Positions 6,621 to 12,505 of a stretch of 12,505 bases of DNA are shown one piece after another. Each line of letters opens with the position of its first letter. The first letter of the stretch is position 1. The stretch lies in NCBI GenBank assembly GCA_031270205.1, contig JAISYA010000154.1, positions 1 through 12,505 of the forward strand, in the 5' to 3' direction. The stretch comes from Treponema sp. GTDB lineage: Bacteria > Spirochaetota > Spirochaetia > Treponematales > Breznakiellaceae. The position numbers were made by a program, and so were the translations under genes. The notes beneath the pieces are model-generated. The model was not told the DNA's origin. It saw nothing but the letters and a program-made list of their open reading frames with translations, and searched no databases.

Positions 6621-7904
6621 ATGAGTGAGTACCTGATCAATGGCGGGATACCCCTGAACGGGACCGTCAAGGCCAGCGGCAACAAGAACGCCGCGCTGCC
6701 CTGTATCGCCGCCGCCCTCCTGACCGACGAGCCGGTAATTCTGCGAAATATCCCCGATATTGAGGATGTGCAGGTGATGCTTGAGGTTTACACCGCCCTT
6801 GGCGGGGAGGTGGAGGCCTATGGCTCCAGCGCCTACCGCCTGCTGTTACGCGACATCAAGTCTTCTGAAATACCGGGGGAACAGGCCAAAAAGATCAGGG
6901 CCTCGATTCTGTTCGCCGGCCCCATGCTGGCCCGTACCGGCAAGGTGGTGCTGCCTCCCCCCGGCGGCGACGTTATCGGGCGCCGCCGCCTGGACACGCA
7001 CTTTTTGGCCCTCACCGAGCTGGGCGCGAAAGTCAAAACAAACAATGCCTTCACGTTCAGCGCGAAAAAGCTGCGCGGCGCGGATATTTTCCTGGACGAG
7101 GCCTCGGTAACCGGCACGGAAAACGCGATCATGGCGGCGGTTCTGGCAAAGGGCAAAACCACCATCAGCAACGCCGCCGGCGAGCCGCACGTGCAGGACC
7201 TCTGCTGTATGCTGGTCTCCATGGGTGCACACATTGAAGGTATCGGTTCCAATATTCTCACCATCACGGGAGTGGAAAAACTTTGCGGCTGTGATTTTGA
7301 AATAGGCGCCGATTTTATGGAAGTCGGTTCGTTTATCGGGCTGGCGGCGGTGACCGGCGGCGACCTGCACATTGAGGGCGCGCGCATTCAGGACATGCGG
7401 CCCGCAAAGATCGCCTTTGGTAAACTTGGCATTTCCTGGGCGCACGAGGAAACGATCATCCATGTGCCCAAAGGCCAGCCCCTGGAAGTCAACTGCGATC
7501 TCGGCGGCATGATTCCCAAAATCGACGACGCCCCCTGGCCCGGTTTTCCGCCCGACCTTATCAGCATCGTCATCGTGGTAGCCACGCAGGTAAAGGGAAC
7601 GGTTTTAATTCACGAAAAAATGTACGAATCGCGGATGTTTTTTGTTGATAAACTTATCGCCATGGGCGCGCGCATCGTGTTATGCGATCCTCACCGGGCC
7701 GTTGTTTCCGGCCCCACAAAACTCCACGGCTCGGAACTTATCAGCCCCGATGTCCGCGCCGGCATGGCAATGATCATCGCCGCCCTGTGCGCCGAAGGCA
7801 AAAGCGTTATTCGCAACGTGTACCAGGTAGAACGCGGCTATGAAAATCTGGTTGAACGCCTTTCGGGTTTGGGCGCAAAAATTGAACGCAGGGAGCAGGC
7901 GTAA
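6621..7904 (+). CDS. murA: UDP-N-acetylglucosamine 1-carboxyvinyltransferase (MurA)
   Basis: MurA transfers enolpyruvate from PEP to UDP-GlcNAc, the first committed step of peptidoglycan synthesis, in the cytoplasm. The 427 residues match the usual length. Landmarks are GNKNAALP with Lys22, RASILFAGPMLAR at about 93-105, the active-site loop PPPGGDVIGRR at 112-122, the base Asp312 in GFPPDL, and ERGYENL near the C-terminus. The loop residue that is Cys115 in E. coli is Asp here (Asp117, codon at 6969-6971). This Cys-to-Asp state is known from Mycobacterium, Chlamydia and spirochaetes and makes MurA insensitive to fosfomycin while keeping it active. The start is supported by the promoter position. 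It is the last plus-strand gene and ends 10 bases from the convergent HAD gene. Confidence 0.97.
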   Translation: MSEYLINGGIPLNGTVKASGNKNAALPCIAAALLTDEPVILRNIPDIEDVQVMLEVYTALGGEVEAYGSSAYRLLLRDIKSSEIPGEQAKKIRASILFAGPMLARTGKVVLPPPGGDVIGRRRLDTHFLALTELGAKVKTNNAFTFSAKKLRGADIFLDEASVTGTENAIMAAVLAKGKTTISNAAGEPHVQDLCCMLVSMGAHIEGIGSNILTITGVEKLCGCDFEIGADFMEVGSFIGLAAVTGGDLHIEGARIQDMRPAKIAFGKLGISWAHEETIIHVPKGQPLEVNCDLGGMIPKIDDAPWPGFPPDLISIVIVVATQVKGTVLIHEKMYESRMFFVDKLIAMGARIVLCDPHRAVVSGPTKLHGSELISPDVRAGMAMIIAALCAEGKSVIRNVYQVERGYENLVERLSGLGAKIERREQA

Positions 7905-7914
7905 ATGTGTGCCG

Positions 7915-8619
7915 TTACAATTTCGTTAAAGCAGGCTTAATTGCCGCGTCCCGCAATTGCCCAGGCGCTATACAGGAAAGGTCCCTTGCAATAATATCAG
8001 GTCCGGCCTGTTTGACTTCCGCTTCGGGGAAAGTGGTGAGCAGGGCGAGACAGCGCATCCCCGCGGCTTTGGCGGCGGCAATTCCCCCGGTGGAGTCCTC
8101 CACCACCCAGCAGCATTCCGGCGCCGCGCCGATCCGCCGGGCCGCTTCAAGAAAAATATCGGGGAAAGGCTTGCGCCGTTCCACCTCAAGGCCATTGACC
8201 GTGGCGTCGAAAAACCCGCCGCCCGCTTCGCTCAGGCCGATTGCCTCCAGGCTCGCCGTCATTTTGACATAGTCCGTGCTGGTGGCCAGGGCGGTTTTGA
8301 AACCAAGCTCGCGGCAGCGGCGGACAAATTCCACAGCGCCGGGCAAAGGCTTTAGCTTCCCCTTGATAATTTCCGTATAAATCGCGTAAGTCCGGGCCTT
8401 GTCCCGCTCAAGGTCAAAGGCAATCCCGTATTTTTCCGCCACCCCGCCAAGGAAGCGGTTTTCTCCAAGCCCCACAAAGGGGAGAAAATCTTCGTGCGTC
8501 ACCGCCGCGCCGTGGGTTTCCTGAAACATGAGCCGCCCCGCCTCGGCGATAAACCACTCCGAATCGGTGAGCACTCCGTCCATGTCAAAAATAATTCCCC
8601 CGGCTTTTTCGGGAGGCAC
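7915..8619 (-). CDS. HAD-superfamily phosphatase, beta-phosphoglucomutase-like
   Basis: This 234-residue protein has all four HAD motifs. Motif I is FDMDGVLTDSE (nucleophile Asp12, acid Asp14), motif II is the Ser/Thr in ALATSTD (about 111-117), motif III is the Lys in RRKPFPD, and motif IV is VVEDSTGGI with the metal-binding Glu-Asp. The helical cap between motifs I and II places it in subfamily IA, with beta-phosphoglucomutase and small sugar-phosphate phosphatases. The substrate is not predictable. It starts with GTG at 8619, sharing one base with the stop of the preceding gene (TAGTG), with AAGGAA as Shine-Dalgarno. It is the last gene of the minus-strand run. Confidence 0.92.
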   Translation of the reverse strand: MPPEKAGGIIFDMDGVLTDSEWFIAEAGRLMFQETHGAAVTHEDFLPFVGLGENRFLGGVAEKYGIAFDLERDKARTYAIYTEIIKGKLKPLPGAVEFVRRCRELGFKTALATSTDYVKMTASLEAIGLSEAGGGFFDATVNGLEVERRKPFPDIFLEAARRIGAAPECCWVVEDSTGGIAAAKAAGMRCLALLTTFPEAEVKQAGPDIIARDLSCIAPGQLRDAAIKPALTKL

Positions 8620-8861
8620 TATTCCTTTCCTCCGGTGTCTTCGTTTTTTGCTTCCGCTTTTGCTTCCGCCCGGTCCTTTATGTCGGCGACGCCGATAAAA
8701 ACGGCGATAAGGCCGATAAGGATAGCGGCAACCGGCAGGCCGCCCCGAAGAAAGGCGAGCACGTCGTTTCTCCAGCCAAGTCCGAAACCGGCTGTTTCAG
8801 GCGGCAAAATCGCGAAAACCGCGGCGGCAATAATCACAATCCCGATGATAAGGGCTTTCAT
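8619..8861 (-). CDS. Small membrane protein, 80 aa, unrecognised
   Basis: This is an 80-residue protein with two predicted membrane segments (about 1-20 and 39-60) joined by a short loop, then a charged Ala/Glu/Lys tail (KDRAEAKAEAKNEDTGGKE). It matches no family I can name. The ATG at 8861 has a strong Shine-Dalgarno (GGAGG six bases upstream). Its stop shares a base with the GTG of the HAD gene, so the two are translationally coupled. The 130-base gap upstream may hold a separate promoter, but none is clear. Confidence 0.75.
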   Translation of the reverse strand: MKALIIGIVIIAAAVFAILPPETAGFGLGWRNDVLAFLRGGLPVAAILIGLIAVFIGVADIKDRAEAKAEAKNEDTGGKE

Positions 8862-8991
8862 TTAATCCTCCAAAAAAATAACAAGGCGGGAAACCTCCCC
8901 CCTGGCAGTTTGTTGCGCTTCGCGCAGTATCCCCAAAAATCGCCATGCCCCAAGCCCGCGGCGGCTTTGGCTGGCCCCATTGAATCGCCAT
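8862..8991. repeat. Non-coding gap with an imperfect direct repeat and a small hairpin
   Basis: Two copies of a CCCCA-(n)-AATCGCCAT motif lie at 8931-8946 and 8975-8991, about 44 bases apart. TGCGC-TTC-GCGCA (8914-8926) forms a 5-bp hairpin. This is the longest gap inside the minus-strand run and could be a dispersed intergenic repeat. No second copy occurs in the window, so this is unproven. Confidence 0.3.
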
Positions 8992-9294
8992 TTAACGGCA
9001 GCGATACCGTCTGACCACCATAATCAAAAAAGCGGCGATAAAAAAGCAACTGTGTAAAATGGGCGGCAAAATGGCCGGCAGCGAAAGGGGACCGGCAAAC
9101 AGAGTTGAGTTCCCGGTAATGCCAAACAAATTCAAAACAGCATAAACGGTTTCGATATACGCGGCAATAGCCCCGATTACCAAAAGCATCCATGCCGCGT
9201 CCCGCGTTTTGGACCAGAGCATAATCGCGAAAAAAGACGCCAGCGCCCCCAAAATCAGGCGGCTGAACATAAAAACCGTTTGCCCCGTATCCAT
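8992..9294 (-). CDS. Small membrane protein, 100 aa, three membrane segments, unrecognised
   Basis: This 100-residue hydrophobic protein has three likely membrane segments (about 9-26, 33-58 and 71-94) and a basic C-terminal tail (RRYRCR). I do not recognise it. It begins 17 bases after the stop of the aminotransferase-like gene, with no Shine-Dalgarno. A promoter embedded in the end of that gene places its predicted +1 on the A of this ATG. It may therefore be read both from the upstream operon and from its own start. Confidence 0.7.
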   Translation of the reverse strand: MDTGQTVFMFSRLILGALASFFAIMLWSKTRDAAWMLLVIGAIAAYIETVYAVLNLFGITGNSTLFAGPLSLPAILPPILHSCFFIAAFLIMVVRRYRCR

Positions 9295-9300
9295 GACTTT

Positions 9301-9329
9301 AGTATCGCGGCTTAGGGCCTGAATTGCAA
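9301..9329 (-). promoter_or_regulatory. Candidate internal promoter of the 100-aa membrane protein, predicted leaderless
   Basis: On the minus strand there is TTGCAA (9329-9324) inside the end of the upstream gene, a 17-base spacer and GATACT (9306-9301). Seven bases on is 9294, the A of the ATG. The -10 lacks the first consensus T, so this is the weakest of the set. Confidence 0.4.
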
Positions 9330-10148
9330 GAGTTCAGCGAGTTTCGCCTCCTCGCCGGGGGGAAGAACGCCGGGAAGAATCAGCGGATGGTCAGGAACGG
9401 GGGGAAGGAGAAAGCCGGCCTCAAGGAAACGCCGGAACAGGGCGGGCCAGACTTCGGGGACGGTTTCGGCGCGAAGGCCGCGGTCCGCCCCGAGACTCAG
9501 ATAGATGCCCCGGCGCTGCCAGGGACTGTCATTATTGAGGGCTTTTGTTATACGCGGCAATACAGGGACCCGTTCCGGCGCGGCGGCGATAAGGTCGTAT
9601 ATACCGCGGGCGGCCGCGGCCAGCAGTACCGGCGGGAGAAAATCGCCGGCGGGGAGGGCGTTTTCACATGCTGCATTGATTGCAAGCACGCAGAGGCCCT
9701 GGGGCAGTCCGCCGCGCCAGCCCTGAATGCCCGGCAGCACGGGGATCAAAACCCCGGGCGCGTCCGCCGCCGCCAAAGGCGCGAGCGGATCGAGAAAAGG
9801 CCGCCAGAGTCCGGCGGCGCCCTTTTTCAGCAGGTCTTCCGCCGCCGCCGGTGCGGAAGCATAGAGCCGGAATGTCCTGCCGGGGAAAAGGCGGGACAGG
9901 GCCCGGGTAAAGCGCCCTTCCCAAAAGTGGGGAAAGGGCGCGAAAAGGCCCCGGCTTGCGGTGTTTTTCAGCTCCCGCAGCAGCAAATGGGGAGTATGCC
10001 CCAGCACCGCCGCGCCGCCGTTTTGCCAGAGGTCCACCAGCCGCCGCCCGCCTCTGGTGTACAGGCGGAAATCCCTGGCGCGGAGTACTTCGGGCGCCAG
10101 ACGCAGGAGGTCAAATTCGCCTGTCAGATTATCCCTGTCTTCATTCAT
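9312..10148 (-). CDS. Degenerate class III aminotransferase-like protein lacking the PLP-lysine motif
   Basis: The N-terminus (RARDFRLYTRGGRRLVDLWQ then GGAAVLGHTP, about 23-53) and the C-terminus (FLEAGFLLPPVPDHPLIL) resemble both ends of class III, PLP-dependent aminotransferases such as glutamate-1-semialdehyde aminomutase and acetylornithine aminotransferase. The whole protein is 278 residues against the family's roughly 400-450, and I see neither the central Asp-containing DEV motif nor the lysine-bearing K-x-x-G-G segment. It is an intact ORF, so it may be a stable non-catalytic relative rather than a pseudogene. The ATG at 10148 overlaps the helicase stop by 8 bases; a GTG at 10151 is the alternative start. 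Close coupling to the helicase suggests co-expression. The homology is my reading and is moderate. Confidence 0.65.
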   Translation of the reverse strand: MNEDRDNLTGEFDLLRLAPEVLRARDFRLYTRGGRRLVDLWQNGGAAVLGHTPHLLLRELKNTASRGLFAPFPHFWEGRFTRALSRLFPGRTFRLYASAPAAAEDLLKKGAAGLWRPFLDPLAPLAAADAPGVLIPVLPGIQGWRGGLPQGLCVLAINAACENALPAGDFLPPVLLAAAARGIYDLIAAAPERVPVLPRITKALNNDSPWQRRGIYLSLGADRGLRAETVPEVWPALFRRFLEAGFLLPPVPDHPLILPGVLPPGEEAKLAELLQFRP

Positions 10149-12411
10149 CACTGATTTTTACAAACCCCGAACCCTGATGCCCGCTCAGGAAGCGCAATTC
10201 TTTCCCCGTTTCAAAACACACCCGCACCACCGGTCCCTTCTCGCTGTCCTGTACTTCCAGCACCGAGCCGTAACCGTAATCATCGTGAAAAAGCCGCTCC
10301 CCCCGCCGCCAGCCGGCGCGGCTTTCCGCCCCGCTTTTGCGATGTCCGCTGCTCTCGCCGCAGCCTTGTCCGCGGGCAGGAGAGGCCGCGCCGCCAAAGC
10401 CGTAAGGGGCCTTGCCGATGATCCGCAGGCTGCTTTTATCGATCTCCCGCAGAAACAGGGAAGGCTCCACCGGCATGGACCTGCCAAAGATCCGGCGCAC
10501 GGCGCAGGAACAAAAGTACAACTCGTCCATGGCCCTGGTAGCGCCTACATAAAAAAGCCGCCGCTCCTCTTCCAGCTCCTCGCCCCTTTTATCTTCCCTG
10601 GGGAAAACCCCCTGTTCAAGGCCGGTCATAATAACCCGCCGGTATTCAAGGCCCTTGGTATTGTGAAAAGTGATGAGTGTAACGGTGTTGTTCCCTGCGG
10701 CGGAATCTTTGCTCCGGTCCTCGATGGAGCGATCCAGTTCTATATGCTCAAGGAATTCCAGCAGCCCTTCCCCGCTCAGGGCGTAAAGGCTCGCCGCGTT
10801 CACCAACTCCTGCAAATTGTTGAGGCGCTGGTTCCCCGCTACTTCGTCCTGCATCTGGTGATACTCGGCAATTCCCGAATCCCTGACAAGCTGGGCCACG
10901 CATATCGAAAGCCCCTCGCCTGAAACCAGCCCCTCCCGATCCCTGGCCGTGCGCCGCTTTTTGGGGACCTTCGTCTTCGCGGTTTCGGCAGGCGGCTTTT
11001 CCAGCGCAGCGCGCCCGTCCTCAATAACCTTGAGAAAAGCCTCCAGCCCGGAACGCGCCTTGGCGCTGTACTCCGGCGCAACGCGCCGCGCCGCGCCGGC
11101 AAGATCGCCGCCCCGGAGCGCACATTCCGCAACGATCCGCTCCACCTTTACCGGTCCAAGCCCGCGGGCGGGTTTGTTCACCATACGGCGGAAAGCAACC
11201 TCGTCTCGGGGATTCACCAGGAAAGAAAGCAGGGCCAGGGCGTCCTTAATCTCCTCGCGCTCGTAGAACTTGAGGGAGCCTACCACCTTGTAGGGAATGC
11301 CCCTGCGAAGAAACTCGGTTTCAAAACCCAGCGACTGGGCGTTGGTCCGGTACATTACCGCCCAGTCGGACCAGGAAGCGGTTTTTTCCGCCGCGTTTGC
11401 GATCAATGTCGCGCAAAAATCCGCTTCCTCGTCCTGATCCGGCAGGAAGACAAGCGCCGGCAGTTTTCCCCCGCTCCGCTCGGCCCTGAGAGTTTTACCC
11501 AAACGCCCGCGATTGTGATCAACCACCGAAGAGGCGGCGCGGAGAATCGGCGCGGTGGAGCGGTAGTTGCGTTCCAGCCGGATGATCTCCGTACCGGGGA
11601 AGCGGTCGGGAAACTCCAGTATGTTCTTTACCTCCGCGCCGCGGAAACGGTAGATGGACTGGTCGTCGTCACCCACCACGCAGACATACGCGCCCGGCCC
11701 GCACAGCTCCTTGAGCAGCTCGAACTGCGCCACGTTAGCGTCCTGGTACTCGTCCACCATAATCACCGCGAAACGTTCCCGAAAGCGCCGGGCCACATCC
11801 GGCTCTTTGCGCAGAATCTCCACCGGCTTTTTAATAAGGTCCCCAAAATCCACATTGCCGGTCCGCGCCATCCGCTCTTCGTATTGGGCGTACAGGCTCC
11901 GGAACTTTTTGCGGTGGTCAATGCCCGACAGGGCCGGATCGTCAGGGGAAAGAAAATAATCCTTGGCGCGGGCGATGTTGTAGGCGGTTTGTTTTACCTC
12001 CGCCCTGGGGAAATCGTCCATAATGGCAGCAAGCAGGGAGATCGTATCGTCATTGTCGTAAATCACAAAGCCCGAATCCAGGCCCGCGAGGTTTCCGTAA
12101 CGCCTGAGAAACCACGCCCCAAAAGAGTGAAAAGTCCTCAGCATGGCGTCCCCGGCCCGCTCGTCAATCAGCCTGGCCCGCTCGGCCATTTCCCGCGCCG
12201 CTTTATTGGTAAAAGTTACCGCCAGAATAGACCGGGGATTCAGCTCCCGCTCCCTAATCAGCCAGGCGATTTTCGTGGTAATCACCCTGGTCTTCCCCGA
12301 ACCGGCCCCGGCCAAAATCAGCAGCGGCTTCCCGGTATGCAGCACCGCCTGCCGCTGCTCCGGGTTGAGAATCTCAAGATAAGAAGGAAGGCCTTCCGCG
12401 CCGGCGCTCAT
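10141..12411 (-). CDS. pcrA: UvrD/PcrA/Rep-type superfamily 1A DNA helicase
   Basis: This 756-residue protein shows the superfamily 1 motifs in order. They are the Q-motif NPEQRQAV (16-23), Walker A AGAGSGKT (34-41), motif Ia VTFTNKAAREMAERA, motif II VDEYQD, motif III GDDDQSIYRFRGAE, motif IV RLERNYRS, motif V TFHNTKGLEY and motif VI RLFYVGATRA. Such enzymes move 3'-5' on DNA and act in nucleotide-excision and mismatch repair, removal of recombinase filaments and replication restart. A C-terminal segment (HDDYGYGSVLEV then FETGKELRFL) fits the Tudor-like domain seen in PcrA and UvrD. Whether it is best called pcrA, uvrD or rep is not decided by the sequence. The ATG at 12411 has no Shine-Dalgarno and lies at the predicted +1 of its promoter. 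It heads the minus-strand run. Confidence 0.95.
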   Translation of the reverse strand: MSAGAEGLPSYLEILNPEQRQAVLHTGKPLLILAGAGSGKTRVITTKIAWLIRERELNPRSILAVTFTNKAAREMAERARLIDERAGDAMLRTFHSFGAWFLRRYGNLAGLDSGFVIYDNDDTISLLAAIMDDFPRAEVKQTAYNIARAKDYFLSPDDPALSGIDHRKKFRSLYAQYEERMARTGNVDFGDLIKKPVEILRKEPDVARRFRERFAVIMVDEYQDANVAQFELLKELCGPGAYVCVVGDDDQSIYRFRGAEVKNILEFPDRFPGTEIIRLERNYRSTAPILRAASSVVDHNRGRLGKTLRAERSGGKLPALVFLPDQDEEADFCATLIANAAEKTASWSDWAVMYRTNAQSLGFETEFLRRGIPYKVVGSLKFYEREEIKDALALLSFLVNPRDEVAFRRMVNKPARGLGPVKVERIVAECALRGGDLAGAARRVAPEYSAKARSGLEAFLKVIEDGRAALEKPPAETAKTKVPKKRRTARDREGLVSGEGLSICVAQLVRDSGIAEYHQMQDEVAGNQRLNNLQELVNAASLYALSGEGLLEFLEHIELDRSIEDRSKDSAAGNNTVTLITFHNTKGLEYRRVIMTGLEQGVFPREDKRGEELEEERRLFYVGATRAMDELYFCSCAVRRIFGRSMPVEPSLFLREIDKSSLRIIGKAPYGFGGAASPARGQGCGESSGHRKSGAESRAGWRRGERLFHDDYGYGSVLEVQDSEKGPVVRVCFETGKELRFLSGHQGSGFVKISDE

Positions 12412-12416
12412 GCGTT

Positions 12417-12445
12417 ATCATAGCAAAAACAGCGCCGGGAACCAA
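12417..12445 (-). promoter_or_regulatory. Promoter of the helicase gene, predicted leaderless, extended -10
   Basis: On the minus strand there is TTGGTT (12445-12440), a 17-base spacer and TATGAT (12422-12417), with TG one base before the -10, an extended -10 that can offset the weak -35. The -10 ends 5 bases before the ATG, so the predicted +1 falls at the start codon within one base. Confidence 0.6.
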
Positions 12446-12459
12446 GGGCGCGTTGCCTC

Positions 12460-12505
12460 ATGAAAAATGGTACCAAAAAGAGCCTGAGCCACTTGCACAA
12501 TTTCT
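12460..12505 (+). CDS. Possible start of a divergent plus-strand ORF running off the window
   Basis: An ATG at 12460 opens a frame, MKNGTKKSLSHLHNF, that is still open at the window edge. Fifteen codons without a visible Shine-Dalgarno or promoter are too little to call a gene. It is recorded because it would be divergent to the helicase and share its control region. An 8-bp palindrome TGGTACCA (12468-12475) lies inside it. Confidence 0.2.
   Translation, partial: MKNGTKKSLSHLHNF

Noticed and set aside
8797..8991. 64-codon minus-strand ORF starting right after the stop of the 100-aa protein
   Set aside because: It overlaps the start of the 80-aa gene, which has a much better Shine-Dalgarno, and it runs through the repeat-like gap.
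9324..10923. Long plus-strand frames (276 and 320 codons) opposite the aminotransferase-like gene and the helicase end
   Set aside because: Their translation has no recognisable domains, and the minus-strand genes have family support and overlapping operon structure.
11515..12423. 302-codon plus-strand frame opposite the helicase
   Set aside because: It is antisense to conserved helicase motifs and its translation shows no domain, so it is a shadow frame.

Overview
The window is about 12.5 kb of gene-dense, GC-rich bacterial chromosome. Taxonomy cannot be fixed from the sequence alone. My best guess is a spirochaete of the Treponema/Breznakiella type. This rests on MurA carrying Asp instead of Cys at the fosfomycin site (known in spirochaetes, but also in other phyla) and on the lipoprotein-rich, housekeeping-like gene mix. 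I see no phage, transposase, CRISPR array or rRNA.

Layout. Left block, minus strand (1-3185): a TPR lipoprotein and a TraB/PrgY-family membrane protein form a tight pair (9-base gap). They are followed by tRNA-Thr(CGT), which has its own promoter, then a 28-codon mini-ORF and a PIN-domain gene cut by the window edge. The PIN end is AT-richer (54 G+C in the first 120 bases) and sits just 3' of the tRNA, so it may be acquired DNA. Centre block, plus strand (3264-7904): an unrecognised exported or anchored protein, a histidine-phosphatase-family enzyme, a membrane-anchored isoaspartyl-methyltransferase-like protein, and murA. Right block, minus strand (7915-12411): pcrA/uvrD-like helicase, a degenerate class III aminotransferase-like protein, two small membrane proteins and a HAD phosphatase. 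This block converges on murA with only 10 bases between stop codons.

Regulation is the most striking part. Five genes (TPR lipoprotein, methyltransferase, murA, the 100-aa membrane protein and the helicase) have a -35/-10 pair with a 17-base spacer whose predicted +1 falls on, or within 4 bases of, the start codon, and they show no convincing Shine-Dalgarno. Several genes downstream in operons (PIN, TraB, HAD, the 80-aa protein) do have a Shine-Dalgarno. This suggests that leaderless transcription is common in this genome. The left and centre blocks are divided by two overlapping divergent promoters arranged around a perfect 14-bp palindrome, which looks like an operator.

Functionally, murA starts peptidoglycan synthesis, the helicase serves DNA repair and replication, and the methyltransferase-like protein suggests protein repair. 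The rest are of general or unknown function. I found no convincing new multi-gene system. The best leads are the leaderless promoter pattern, the symmetric divergent control region and the degenerate aminotransferase-like protein.
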